From NCBI RefSeq assembly GCF_030812775.1, contig NZ_JAUSTI010000018.1:1-64000 (forward strand): DNA of 64,000 nt. Reading direction: 5' to 3'. This document shows positions 53,060 to 62,010 of this stretch, piece by piece. A model generated the notes under the pieces. It was not told where the DNA came from. It did not search any database and saw only the letters and a list, made by a program, of their open reading frames with translations. The position numbers and the translations under genes were made by a program. The stretch's first letter is position 1. Each line of letters starts with the position of its first letter. This stretch comes from Paenibacillus tundrae (GTDB lineage: Bacteria > Bacillota > Bacilli > Paenibacillales > Paenibacillaceae).

Positions 53060-53827
53060 TTATTGACCAACCATGCCGCCGTCCACAGTGTAGAGGGAAC
53101 CTGTTACATAAGAGGCTTCTTCGGACAAAAGGAAGTTCATTACAGCAGCGACTTCTGCCGCTTCGCCGTAGCGACCCATTGGAATGGTAGAAACTGTTGC
53201 TGATTGATAGTCATCCACATTGCCAGAGTTTGCTTCAATCTGACGCATCATACGTGTGTTGATTGTGCCTGGCAATACGGCGTTAACTCGGATATTGGAA
53301 GATGCCAGTTCATTCGCAGCAGTACGGGTAAGACCCACTACAGCATGTTTAGACATAATATATGGAGACATCCCTGGAGCGCCCATTAAGCCTGCAAGGG
53401 AAGATGTGTTCAGAATCGCTCCGGATTTTTGTTTTTTCATCACAGGAATGACATTTTGCAAACCTAGGAATACACCACGTACATTGACATTGTATACGAG
53501 GTCGAGTGCTTCAACACTCAGTTCATCAATGGAGCCAGTTGGTCCTTCAATACCTGCATTATTCGCGAAGTAATCAATTCTTCCAAAGGCATCAAGTGCT
53601 TTTTGCACATAGTTTTTAACGTCTTCTTCTTGAGATACGTTGGCTTTTACCGCAATGACATGCTCTTGGTCTAGATTAAGATCTGCAATGGTCTGCTCAA
53701 TCGCTTCTTGATTCAAATCGACCAGTACCAGATTGATTTTGCGCTCAGCAAGGCGGCGTGCTAATTCTTTACCAATTCCTCCGGCTGCACCAGTAATTAC
53801 GGCTGTATGTGTATAAGATGTACTCAT
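53060..53827 (-). CDS. short-chain dehydrogenase/reductase (SDR)
   Basis: 255 aa of the classical SDR fold: cofactor loop TGAAGGIGKELA, NAG in FANNAGIEGP, catalytic Ser in ILNTSSLAG and Tyr/Lys in SPYIMSKHAVVGLTRT, ending YVTGSLYTVDGGMVGQ. An Asp after the second strand (LVLVDLNQ) suggests NAD(H) preference. AAGGAGAGGAATAAATC precedes the ATG. Divergent from a TetR gene, which probably controls it. Substrate unknown. Confidence 0.92.
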   Translation of the reverse strand: MSTSYTHTAVITGAAGGIGKELARRLAERKINLVLVDLNQEAIEQTIADLNLDQEHVIAVKANVSQEEDVKNYVQKALDAFGRIDYFANNAGIEGPTGSIDELSVEALDLVYNVNVRGVFLGLQNVIPVMKKQKSGAILNTSSLAGLMGAPGMSPYIMSKHAVVGLTRTAANELASSNIRVNAVLPGTINTRMMRQIEANSGNVDDYQSATVSTIPMGRYGEAAEVAAVMNFLLSEEASYVTGSLYTVDGGMVGQ

Positions 53828-53972
53828 GATTTATTCCTCTCCTTCAGGTAATGTGATTCAGGCAATCATTCCTTAAAAAATGATTCAGCCTGTCGTCTAT
53901 ACTTCCTGTCTTAATGTTAAGATATACATAAGAATGTGACAATCGTCATTGACAACGCAAATGTCAGCTATC

Positions 53973-53995
53973 GAACACAGATGTAAGCGGTGTTC
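53973..53995. promoter_or_regulatory. candidate TetR operator
   Basis: GAACAC-N11-GTGTTC inverted repeat in the SDR-TetR divergent region, 35 bases before the TetR ATG. Confidence 0.35.
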
Positions 53996-54029
53996 ATTTA
54001 GGCTACAATAATGGACAAAGGAGGCGGGA

Positions 54030-54668
54030 ATGTTGATTATTGAACATCCTCAGGATCGCAGAGCACGAAGAACGCAGGATGCTATCATCGCTGCGACGGT
54101 TTCTTTAATATTGGAAAAGGGAGCGGACGCTGTAACGATTCGGGACATTACGGAGCGGGCGGACTACAACCGAGGTACGTTCTATTTGCATTTTCCAGGC
54201 AAGCCGGAGTTACTTGAATTTATTTTGGAAGATTTCATGCAAGGCGTGGGACAAGCGTATGCAGAACCATATGCGCATTTAACAGAAGTGGATATGACCG
54301 CATTGCTGCCATCGACAATGCCGGTTTTTAATTATATAGAAGCACATCAGGACATCTTCCGTGCTTTAATCACGATGCACAGTGATATGAGTTCCAGGCT
54401 ATGTAATATGTTTCGTACCTACTTAACGCAGGATTTTGTTCTTGTCACCGAAGATAGCGAGCACGTCATTAATTATGACATTATGCTAAGTTACCTCGTA
54501 TCGGCAACAGTTGGTGTCATTATGCACTGGGCGGAGATTGGGTTTAAATATTCTGCACATTATATGGGTGAACAGTTAACGGCGTTGATCAACATCAAAC
54601 CGACCCGTCTGCTGATTGAACCAGGGCAGAAGGGTCGGACGATTCACGAACGTATGCTGTTAGATTGA
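54030..54668 (+). CDS. TetR family transcriptional regulator
   Basis: 212 aa. N-terminal HTH RRTQDAIIAATVSLILEKGA, VTIRDITERADYNRGTFYLHF (about residues 12-60), then a helical ligand-binding domain typical of the TetR_C group in Firmicutes. AAAGGAGGCGGGA precedes the ATG. Divergent from the SDR gene, its likely target; it probably responds to a small hydrophobic effector. Convergent with cobA, with only 17 bases between stops. Confidence 0.9.
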   Translation: MLIIEHPQDRRARRTQDAIIAATVSLILEKGADAVTIRDITERADYNRGTFYLHFPGKPELLEFILEDFMQGVGQAYAEPYAHLTEVDMTALLPSTMPVFNYIEAHQDIFRALITMHSDMSSRLCNMFRTYLTQDFVLVTEDSEHVINYDIMLSYLVSATVGVIMHWAEIGFKYSAHYMGEQLTALINIKPTRLLIEPGQKGRTIHERMLLD

Positions 54669-54685
54669 GATAAGAAGGAGGATGG

Positions 54686-55456
54686 CTATCCAGTCATAGA
54701 AGCGTTGGTTGCGCGTTGCAGTTGTATCAATTGTTCGCGCACACGTACAGCCTCTCCGATGATAATAAGAGCCGGATTACTTACATCTTCAGAAACTGAA
54801 AGTGATTGCAGTTCAGCGAGTGTGCCCGTAATGATTCTTTCCTGCGAGGTAGTACCCCGCTCTACAAGTGCGGCTGGCGTGGACCTGTGTTTGCCATGAT
54901 GCAATAGCTCCCGTTGAATATCAGATAACTGGCTAATTCCCATGTAAATGACCAGCGTATCCACGCTGTGAGCTAGTAGATCCCAGCGAACGGATGATAC
55001 GTTACCATCACTGCCGGTTCCGGTGACACAGGCGAAGGATGAAGCCAGCCCGCGGTGGGTCAGTGGAATCAAGGTGGATGCGGATGTGCCGACTGCAGAA
55101 GTGATGCCCGGAATGACTTCAAAGGCAATGCCGGCCTGTGCCAGTACAAGTGCCTCTTCACCGCCGCGTCCGAAGATGAATGGATCACCGCCTTTGAGGC
55201 GAACAACTCGTTTTCCTTCGGTTGCATGGGTGACGAGCATACGTCCAATCATCTCTTGACTCATCGAGTGCAGCCCAGGGGCTTTGCCGCAATAAATGCG
55301 CAGTGCATCTTCACGAGCCTCGGCAAGCAGTTGGTCATTAACGAGACGATCATAGAGAATAACATCTGCCGTTTGAATTCGTTTCAAGGCTTTTACCGTG
55401 ATCAGTTCAGGATCACCAGGGCCAGCACCAATAATACTGACGAATGATGTACTCAT
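54686..55456 (-). CDS. cobA: uroporphyrinogen-III C-methyltransferase
   Basis: 256 aa with all SUMT motifs: SIIGAGPGDPELITVKALK, DVILYDRLV, VVRLKGGDPFIFGRGGEE, VIPGITSAVG, PLTHRG. It makes precorrin-2, the siroheme precursor, from uroporphyrinogen III with two SAM. The downstream oxidase/ferrochelatase is not in this window. The ATG at 55456 overlaps the stop of the nirC-type gene by four bases; AAGGTGGGGA precedes it. Its place in the nirB operon supplies the siroheme that nitrite reductase needs. Confidence 0.93.
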   Translation of the reverse strand: MSTSFVSIIGAGPGDPELITVKALKRIQTADVILYDRLVNDQLLAEAREDALRIYCGKAPGLHSMSQEMIGRMLVTHATEGKRVVRLKGGDPFIFGRGGEEALVLAQAGIAFEVIPGITSAVGTSASTLIPLTHRGLASSFACVTGTGSDGNVSSVRWDLLAHSVDTLVIYMGISQLSDIQRELLHHGKHRSTPAALVERGTTSQERIITGTLAELQSLSVSEDVSNPALIIIGEAVRVREQLIQLQRATNASMTG

Positions 55457-56334
55457 GACCGTGTCCCCACCTTCTGTGCTGAATCTGTACCTGTTAAGCC
55501 TGAACGTCCGCCCTGAATGGTTGCCAGCTTGGAAGAAGAGTGGGAGGAAGTCCCCCACGTATGTGCTGCATACAGACCTAAACCTGTGAAAATGGCTCCG
55601 CCAATAAGATTTCCGACTAACACGGGAATCTGGTTCCATAACCACCAATCTGCGATGCTTACATTAGCGCCGAGCATCATACCAGCCGGAATGACGAACA
55701 TATTCACTACGGCGTGCTCGAATCCCTGCGCGAAAAATATCGTGATGGGCAGCCACATCGCAACGATTTTACCAATGGTGGACGTAGAGGTCATAGCCAT
55801 CACTGCACCGAGGGTTACCATCCAGTTACATAATATCGCTTTGATCACAACGAGACCGATACCTGCTGTGCCTAAATGCTGATACCCCAATGTTTTGGTT
55901 TCACTTGTCTGAATCAACGTTTGAATGAGTGGACTGCTCAGATCTGTGCCCATTTTGGTAAGAGTCAGCCCGTATAGAGCAGCGTAGAATAAACATCCTA
56001 AGAGATGACCGACAATAACCCAGCAATAATTACGCATCATGCTCATCCATGTGACTCGTCGTTTCAGTAGTGCTAATGGAATCATGGCGAAGTTGCCTGT
56101 CACAAGTTCCAGTCCCAGAAGAATGATAATGACGAATCCTGCTGGGAAAATCAGTGCACCTGCCAAACCAACGGAAGTTTGAGATACAGCGGTATAAGCA
56201 AGTGTTGTTGCAAAAGCGAGGATAGCTCCAGCCAAGAAACCACGAATCAGCATCTGCATCCGATTCATTCTGGCTTTATTCTCACCTGCTTCCACCATTG
56301 ATTGCAGTACTTCTGCCGGTTTAACAAAATCCAT
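55453..56334 (-). CDS. formate/nitrite transporter family channel (NirC/FocA-like)
   Basis: 293 aa, six helices of the FNT fold (RGFLAGAILAFATTLAYT, PAGFVIIILLGLELVTGNFAM, ILCNWMVTLGAVMAM with the family NWxVxxxx motif, FAQGFEHAVVNMFVIPAGMM with the central His, LVGNLIGGAIFTGL). A channel moving nitrite or other small anions. The ATG at 56334 follows AAGGAGGAGTGCACT. Its position after nirD makes nitrite the likely substrate. The tail is Ser/Gly/Thr-rich. Confidence 0.9.
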   Translation of the reverse strand: MDFVKPAEVLQSMVEAGENKARMNRMQMLIRGFLAGAILAFATTLAYTAVSQTSVGLAGALIFPAGFVIIILLGLELVTGNFAMIPLALLKRRVTWMSMMRNYCWVIVGHLLGCLFYAALYGLTLTKMGTDLSSPLIQTLIQTSETKTLGYQHLGTAGIGLVVIKAILCNWMVTLGAVMAMTSTSTIGKIVAMWLPITIFFAQGFEHAVVNMFVIPAGMMLGANVSIADWWLWNQIPVLVGNLIGGAIFTGLGLYAAHTWGTSSHSSSKLATIQGGRSGLTGTDSAQKVGTRS

Positions 56335-56378
56335 AGTGCACTCCTCCTTGCTGTCAGGCCACCGCAAATAGTGACGAT

Positions 56379-56696
56379 CTAACCTGCGATAGTAATATAA
56401 ATTTCACCACTAGCTCCATCAATCTCCGTTTTATACGTATTGAGACAACCGTCATCCGGTTCATGTACTTTGCCGTTACGAAGATCAATCTTCCAGTCAT
56501 GGAGCGGACAATGAACAGACGTCCCGCATACCATGCCTTCGGACAACTTGCCACCCTTATGAGGGCAGCGATTTTCTACCGCATGCAGGCTACCGTCGCT
56601 GAGCTTGAAGACCGCGATCTCCGTATCCTCTACCATAAACGTACGTGCACCCTTTTCTTCAATATCTGCAAGGTGTCCAATGTGCAATCTATTCAT
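56379..56696 (-). CDS. nirD: nitrite reductase small subunit (Rieske-type)
   Basis: A 105-aa NirD. The Rieske motifs are ENRCPHKGGKLSEG and HCPLHDWKIDL (CxH...CxxH), so unlike the enteric form it probably keeps a [2Fe-2S] cluster. AGGAGGAACAGCG precedes the ATG at 56696; the longer frame to 56852 runs into nirB. It partners NirB for NADH-dependent reduction of nitrite to ammonium. Confidence 0.93.
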   Translation of the reverse strand: MNRLHIGHLADIEEKGARTFMVEDTEIAVFKLSDGSLHAVENRCPHKGGKLSEGMVCGTSVHCPLHDWKIDLRNGKVHEPDDGCLNTYKTEIDGASGEIYITIAG

Positions 56697-56712
56697 CGCT
56701 GTTCCTCCTATT

Positions 56713-59154
56713 CTAGTGGGCTGCATTTTGAGCGCTCGCCAGGGGTGTGAAGTTTTTGCGTAAATTCTCATCCTCAATGATTTCTTTCCAAGGATCAACG
56801 GTGCGACCAAGCGTTGCTTCAAGCCGCTCAACCAGTGCCAGACGTACGTCACGATCTTCCAGCGCTGTCTTTACATGATCCAGTCCTACGCGTTCAATCC
56901 AAGCCGCTGTTCTCTCGTTCCAACGTGCATTCTCTCTATAATATTGCAGGTAAGCGTAAGTCCACTCTTCGACCTCAGCATCGGTTTTCACTGTACAGAG
57001 AAGCTCGGCAGCACGGACTTTAACGCCGCCATTACCGCCGACATGCAGTTCCCATGCCCCATCAATAGCCACTACACCAAGATCCTTAATGGTTGCTTCT
57101 GCGCAGTTCCGTGGGCAACCAGACACAGCAAGTTTTACTTTGGCTGGAGCGACCATCTTGTCGAGTTTTTTCTCGAGTCGAATTCCCATTTCAATGGAGT
57201 CTTGGGTACCGAAGCGGCAGAAGGTGTTACCTACGCAAGTTTTGACGGTACGGAGTGCCTTGCCATAACCGAATCCGGACGGCATATCAAGCTCTTCCCA
57301 GATTTTTGGAAGATTTTCCTTCTGTACACCGAGGAGATCCAGTCGTTGCCCGCCTGTGAATTTCACCATCGGTACATCGTATTTCTCTGCAATGGTAGCG
57401 ATTTTGATCAGCTCTGCCGGAGAAGTTACGCCGCCGTAGATCCGTGGGATAACGGAATACGTACCATCCTTCTGAATATTGGCATGATAACGCTCGTTGG
57501 TGAATTTGGATACGCGCTCGTCTTCATACTCTGTATGCCAGATCATACCGAGATAATAGTTGAGGGAAGGACGGCATTTGGAGCAGCCTTCAGGTTCGTT
57601 CCAACCCAGGACGTTCATGACTTCCTTAACACTTTTCAGTCCCATTTCCTTGATCTGTGCAACCAGTTCATCCCGATCATAGGACGTACAGCCACAGATG
57701 CCTTCTTTGACCTGTTCGCCTACATTATCACCTGCATAATGCGTGAGCAGAGATTCAATGATGGGTTTACATCCACCGCAAGAAGCGGAAGCTTTTGTAC
57801 AGGATTTAATTGCGCCGAGGGTATTGCAGCCTTTGTTCAAAACAGCGTCTCCGATGGTAGCTTTCGTAACACCATTACAGCCACAGACAATTTCATCATC
57901 AGGCATACTTGCCATGCGTTCAGCTACAGAGGGGCCAGCGCCTGAACCACCAGAGGGTACGCCGAGTAAAATTTCTTTTTCGCGGCCGCTAATGTCCTCG
58001 CCGCTTTTAATGAGGGAGAAGAGTGAGGCTCCGTCGGTGGTATCTCCGAACAATACTGCACCAATGAGCTTTCCTTCGCGGATGACCATCTTTTTGTAGA
58101 CACCATCCACGTCATCTTGAATGCGAATGCTGCGTGTATCGGGGGAGTCTTTGAATTGCCCTGCGGAGAATACGTCGACGCCGGACACTTTCAGCTTGGT
58201 CGAAGTAACAGAGCCTTCATAACCCTCGGTTGCTGCTCCTGCCAGACGTTTAGCTAGCACCATACCTTGTTCATATAATGGAGCTACCAAGCCATAAGCG
58301 ATTCCGCGGTGCTCTGCACATTCACCAACAGCAGAGATTCCTGGGATGTTGGTGTTCATATAGTCATCTACAATTACGCCACGATTAACATCCAGTCCAG
58401 CTTGACGAGCTAATTCGACCTGAGGACGAATGCCGACAGCCATAACGACCAGATCCGTCTCCAGTACGGTTTGATCTGTGAAGCGCAGTGATTTCACTCG
58501 GTTCTTGCCTGTGATTTCTTCGGTGTGTTTGTTCAAAAGGAATTTCATACCTTGCTCTTCTAACTCCCGTTGGAGCATCAAGCCTGCAGGTAGATCCAGG
58601 TTTCGATCCATCAAGTGGCCGTTGATGTGAATAACAGTGACATCCATACCGAGGTTGAGTAGACCGCGAGCTGCTTCTAACCCGAGCAATCCGCCCCCGA
58701 TGACAGCAGCTTTGCGATATTTCTGCGATGCTGCCATCATCGTTTCGCAATCCTTTATGTCACGGAAACCAATAACGCCTTCTTTATTAGCCCCGGGGAG
58801 GGGGAGGATGAATGCCGAAGAGCCAGTTGCCATAATAAGCTCATCATACGAGGCGCGAACACCGGACTCCGATACGACCTCTTTGCGCTCAGCATCAATC
58901 TGTACGACCGGATCACCAGGGTACACACGAATGTTGTTCTCCTCATACCAGTTCCAGTCATTAATGACGATATCTTCGATGCTTGTGCCGCCTGCCAGCA
59001 CAGAGGATAGCATGATCCGATTGTAGTTCGGATGCGGCTCTGCGCCAAAGATCGTAATTTCATATGCATGCGGAGCAAGCTTAAGGATATGTTCGATTGT
59101 GCGTAAACCTGCCATACCATTTCCGACCAACACCAGTTTTTTTGTTGAACTCAT
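56713..59154 (-). CDS. nirB: nitrite reductase large subunit NirB
   Basis: 813 aa. Order: FAD/NAD domain (KLVLVGNGMAGLRTIEH, AVIGGGLLGLEAARG, ISAVGECAEH), BFD-like [2Fe-2S] domain with Cys pairs (EIVCGCNGVTKATIGDAV, CTKASASCGGCK), a second such motif (GICGCTSYDRDELVAQI), then the siroheme/4Fe-4S half-domains with TCVGNTFCRFGTQDS and VSGCPRNCAEATIKDLG. Complete length. It reduces nitrite to ammonium in the cytosol with NADH. The start is ATG at 59154 after AGGGGGCTAATCATA. First gene of nirBD-nirC-cobA, with a regulated leader upstream. Confidence 0.96.
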   Translation of the reverse strand: MSSTKKLVLVGNGMAGLRTIEHILKLAPHAYEITIFGAEPHPNYNRIMLSSVLAGGTSIEDIVINDWNWYEENNIRVYPGDPVVQIDAERKEVVSESGVRASYDELIMATGSSAFILPLPGANKEGVIGFRDIKDCETMMAASQKYRKAAVIGGGLLGLEAARGLLNLGMDVTVIHINGHLMDRNLDLPAGLMLQRELEEQGMKFLLNKHTEEITGKNRVKSLRFTDQTVLETDLVVMAVGIRPQVELARQAGLDVNRGVIVDDYMNTNIPGISAVGECAEHRGIAYGLVAPLYEQGMVLAKRLAGAATEGYEGSVTSTKLKVSGVDVFSAGQFKDSPDTRSIRIQDDVDGVYKKMVIREGKLIGAVLFGDTTDGASLFSLIKSGEDISGREKEILLGVPSGGSGAGPSVAERMASMPDDEIVCGCNGVTKATIGDAVLNKGCNTLGAIKSCTKASASCGGCKPIIESLLTHYAGDNVGEQVKEGICGCTSYDRDELVAQIKEMGLKSVKEVMNVLGWNEPEGCSKCRPSLNYYLGMIWHTEYEDERVSKFTNERYHANIQKDGTYSVIPRIYGGVTSPAELIKIATIAEKYDVPMVKFTGGQRLDLLGVQKENLPKIWEELDMPSGFGYGKALRTVKTCVGNTFCRFGTQDSIEMGIRLEKKLDKMVAPAKVKLAVSGCPRNCAEATIKDLGVVAIDGAWELHVGGNGGVKVRAAELLCTVKTDAEVEEWTYAYLQYYRENARWNERTAAWIERVGLDHVKTALEDRDVRLALVERLEATLGRTVDPWKEIIEDENLRKNFTPLASAQNAAH

Positions 59155-59230
59155 TATGATTAGCCCCCTTAGATCCATTCTGCAAAATACTCACAACAAT
59201 CATGTCCAGTAATCATGTCCAGAAAAATAT

Positions 59231-59304
59231 AAAAAGCCTGTCATGCCTCGGTGGATTGCGTAAGTACACACGCATCCCTTGCTCCGAGATTGCAAAACAG
59301 GCTT
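59231..59304 (-). terminator. leader terminator of the nirB operon
   Basis: On the minus strand, AAGCCTGT ... ACAGGCTTTTTATATTTTT with inner stems CTCGG/CCGAG, GGAT/ATCC and GCGT/ACGC. It lies between the promoter and nirB, so it must be suppressed for expression. Its 5' arm overlaps the 3' side of the second ANTAR hairpin. Confidence 0.9.
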
Positions 59305-59339
59305 CATTGCCGTTTCAACCAGCTACGCCGTTGTAACTG
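59295..59339 (-). promoter_or_regulatory. ANTAR-binding dual-hexaloop element in the nirB leader
   Basis: On the minus strand, hairpin 1 (59339-59320) is CAGTTAC-AACGGC-GTAGCTG: a 7-bp stem with one G-U pair and hexaloop AACGGC. Hairpin 2 (59315-59295) is AAACGGC-AATGAA-GCC(T)GTTT: a 7-bp stem with a bulged T and hexaloop AATGAA. Both loops have A at position 1 and G at position 4, the ANTAR recognition rule. Stabilising hairpin 2 ties up the terminator's 5' arm, giving antitermination. Confidence 0.85.
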
Positions 59340-59372
59340 TGATCGATTCAAATATGGAGTTGTTATGGCATA

Positions 59373-59401
59373 ACTATAAAAGATCCTTCTTCTCATGTCA
59401 A
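59373..59401 (-). promoter_or_regulatory. sigma-A promoter of the nirB operon
   Basis: On the minus strand, TTGACA (59401-59396), 17 bases, TATAGT (59378-59373): a near-perfect promoter. Transcription should begin near 59366, giving a leader of about 210 bases before nirB. Confidence 0.8.
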
Positions 59402-59616
59402 GATAGTTAACATAAAAAAGTGTTTGAAATTTAAAGTTAATTATGTTTACATGTGTGTAATGGAAGTTGAAATGAACGAAGAGAAGTATTGTCTAAATAG
59501 GATCGGTAATTCGATCAAATTGTGAGGTAATGTAACACGAATCCGAAGAAGCAGTCATGCAGGCATTTGATTCTAATGGATTTGTTATAGATGTAATAGG
59601 GAGGGATTGATCCATC

Positions 59617-60213
59617 ATGCGATCTTTATTGGTCATCCGTGTACAACCAACGATAGCTGCCTCGTCCGATGCAACAATCCCTCTTACACCGGAGCAGTTA
59701 CTTACAGCGAACGGATATCATGTGCAGGTGACGGATAGCGAAACCGAGGCGCTGAAGTTGATCAGCAAAGCTGAGGCATCCATTCTTCATCTATCTCTGG
59801 CCGACGTAGAGCACTGGGTTCACTGCCTGGGAAAGGGAAGGTCGGATGCGCCATTGCTCTGGTGGTGTGCACCAGATACGGCAGCATCTTCGGTAGAATC
59901 ATGCGAGGTAGAAACTTCTTTTGACGGAATACTTACGCCATCTATGGCTGGATCGGAGATTCATTGGACGCTGCATTTTGCAGCCAGGCGTTATATGGAA
60001 CGGAAACAATGGGAGCAAGAACGTAAGCAGCTGCAATCCAGGTTAGAGGATCGGAAATGGATCGATATGGCTAAGGCTATCCTCTGTGATCTGAAGCAGA
60101 TCTCCGAATCGGAGGCTTATGATCTGTTACGGAAGAAGGCTATGGATGAACGCAAACGGATGGTTGATGTCGCTACAGCTATTGTGAAGGCACATCAGTT
60201 ACTCCAGTCTTAA
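59617..60213 (+). CDS. ANTAR domain antiterminator, NasT-like with degenerate receiver
   Basis: 198 aa. The N-terminal 120 residues keep a receiver-like layout but no phospho-acceptor Asp can be seen (the equivalent region reads EASILHLSLADVEHW). The C-terminal 60 residues form an ANTAR three-helix domain (QLQSRLEDRKWIDMAKAILC, ISESEAYDLLRKKAMDERKR, MVDVATAIVKAHQLL) with the conserved Ala and aromatic pattern. It would bind the two-hairpin RNA in the divergent nirB leader and prevent termination. The gene starts 216 bases beyond the nirB promoter. GGGAGGGATTGATCCATC precedes the ATG. Confidence 0.9.
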   Translation: MRSLLVIRVQPTIAASSDATIPLTPEQLLTANGYHVQVTDSETEALKLISKAEASILHLSLADVEHWVHCLGKGRSDAPLLWWCAPDTAASSVESCEVETSFDGILTPSMAGSEIHWTLHFAARRYMERKQWEQERKQLQSRLEDRKWIDMAKAILCDLKQISESEAYDLLRKKAMDERKRMVDVATAIVKAHQLLQS

Positions 60214-60231
60214 TTGGAAGGAGGGATCATC

Positions 60232-61308
60232 ATGAATATGTCTGAGATTCTCAGGGAAGTCGGACGGGGTAAACGAGGTTCACGGGATTTAAACTATGCC
60301 GAGGCGTTGGCTGTTGCGGAGAAGATTCTGAAGCAGGAGGTATCACCAGCCCAGGCAGGAGCCTTTTTGATGGCTGAGCGAATGAAGATGGAGAATGTTG
60401 AAGAACTCGAAGCTTTCATTCATGCATGCCGCAACAGTGCGGACAGAATGTCTCTTTTCGATAATGGACTCGATTGTGCAGGACCTTATGATGGACGAAC
60501 GAAGTCGTTTATGGCGACGTTTCCGGTTGCCTTTGTATTAGCTGCTGCGGGTGTCCCTGTAACATTGCATGGGAGCGAGCCTTTGCCCCCTAAGTGGGGA
60601 GTAACACTGCCAGTGCTGCTAAGAGAAGCGGGAATTCATACGTCTACCATGAATCGGGAAGATGCCACGCGTGCAGCCTCTCGTACCAATGTGATGTTTG
60701 TTTCCTCAGAGGACTGGTGTCTTCCATTGAAAGAGCTTCGGCCGCTTCGGGAGGAGCTTGGCTTCCGCACGGTGTTCAACACAGCGGAGAAGTTAATTGA
60801 TTTTAATCACTCGCCTTATCTTATTTTTGGTGTGTTCCATAATACATTTCTAGATCGGATTGCGAAGCTGCTCACCAAATTTAATTACCGCCGAGCATAT
60901 GTTGTGCAGGGCATGGAAGGCTCTGAGGATCTGTACATTGACCGACCTACACGGGTATACGCGGTGGAAGCTGGGGAGATGAAGCTTGAGCTGATCGATC
61001 CTGCTGCATATGAACTGGATATTCCTGTGCCTGATTTGGTCTGGACGGCTGCGAAGCAGTTGGAAGTAGCAGAAGCGGTGTTAAGTGGTTCAGGGCATAC
61101 AGCCTTTATGAACCAGGTTCTGTTAAATGCTGGATTCCGTTTATATGCTGCTGAGCGTGTTGGGTCTGTCGAGGAAGGTATCTACACGTGCCAGAGTGTG
61201 CTGGATAGCGGAGCGGCATATCGCTTATATCAAGAATGGTGCGTCTCGATGGGTGGAGAGCTACCGGATAGCAGAGCGGTGTCTGCCTATCCGGCATCGT
61301 CCGGTTAA
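60232..61308 (+). CDS. TrpD2-like (YbiB-type) anthranilate phosphoribosyltransferase homologue
   Basis: 358 aa with the nucleoside-phosphorylase-like fold of TrpD (LNYAEALAVAEKILKQEVSPAQAGAFLMAERMK). The PRPP loop GTGGDG of true TrpD is replaced by AGPYDGRTKSF, so it probably lacks anthranilate phosphoribosyltransferase activity. E. coli YbiB, a similar TrpD2 protein, binds nucleic acid. The start is ATG at 60232 after GGAAGGAGGGATCATC; the frame opens 18 bases earlier, touching the ANTAR stop. Tight linkage to the ANTAR gene suggests a nitrogen-related or RNA-related role. Confidence 0.78.
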   Translation: MNMSEILREVGRGKRGSRDLNYAEALAVAEKILKQEVSPAQAGAFLMAERMKMENVEELEAFIHACRNSADRMSLFDNGLDCAGPYDGRTKSFMATFPVAFVLAAAGVPVTLHGSEPLPPKWGVTLPVLLREAGIHTSTMNREDATRAASRTNVMFVSSEDWCLPLKELRPLREELGFRTVFNTAEKLIDFNHSPYLIFGVFHNTFLDRIAKLLTKFNYRRAYVVQGMEGSEDLYIDRPTRVYAVEAGEMKLELIDPAAYELDIPVPDLVWTAAKQLEVAEAVLSGSGHTAFMNQVLLNAGFRLYAAERVGSVEEGIYTCQSVLDSGAAYRLYQEWCVSMGGELPDSRAVSAYPASSG

Positions 61309-61321
61309 TCTGTAATATATA

Positions 61322-61870
61322 TCAGTCCCAAGGATAACTAACGGTCAGGAAGTCAGCGAATTTCTTGCTCTCTTCCCGCCGCTGCTTCCGCATGGCCGCC
61401 CGAGCTGGAGCGGTCTCATACAGTTTCAGTTCTTCTTCCGTCTCCGGGATCAAGCGTGGAACGATGAGTTTGCGGTTGTTTTCGTCCAGGGCAACAAAGG
61501 TCAAGAAAGCAGTCGCAGCGATTTTTTTCTCACCTGTCTTCAGATCTTCGCGGATCACTTTCACAAAAATCTCCATGGAACTGCGTCCTGTCCAAGAAGC
61601 GAATGACTCCAGTGTCACGGAATCCGTAGGGTTAATGGGATACAAGAAGTCGACAGAATCGGTTGAAGCGGTCACGGTATTGACTCTGCACAGTTTGGAA
61701 GCTGCAATGGATGCAATATCATCAATGTAGGACATCAGCTTGCCGCCAAATAACGTATTATGATTGTTACAGTCGGTCGGAAATACCCTTGCTGTCTTAT
61801 AACAGCGTGTCTCGCGCGCATACTTTCTCTCCACTTGATCTAGCTCTGTAGGTTTAGGGATCTCTCTCAT
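61322..61870 (-). CDS. acyl-CoA thioesterase, hotdog fold (YkhA/YciA-like)
   Basis: 182 aa. The hotdog motif is CNNHNTLFGGKLMSYIDDIASIAA with the catalytic Asp, then TASTDSVDFLYPI and SSMEIFVKVIREDLKTGEKKIAATAFLTFVALDE. It hydrolyses fatty acyl-CoA in the cytosol. CAGGAGGAAATGAC precedes the ATG. Convergent with the TrpD2-like gene, with only 13 bases between stops. Confidence 0.9.
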   Translation of the reverse strand: MREIPKPTELDQVERKYARETRCYKTARVFPTDCNNHNTLFGGKLMSYIDDIASIAASKLCRVNTVTASTDSVDFLYPINPTDSVTLESFASWTGRSSMEIFVKVIREDLKTGEKKIAATAFLTFVALDENNRKLIVPRLIPETEEELKLYETAPARAAMRKQRREESKKFADFLTVSYPWD

Positions 61871-62010
61871 GTCATTTCCTCCTGACAGTATGGATGGTGC
61901 TTGTCTGTAACCTTGCCCTGTACTCTTCTGCTAATACTTATCTCTGTTTGTTTTTTTCTCTTGAAGTGATCGTACTTTTTTAGAAGTCGCACTTAAAGCC
62001 GCACTTCTAG

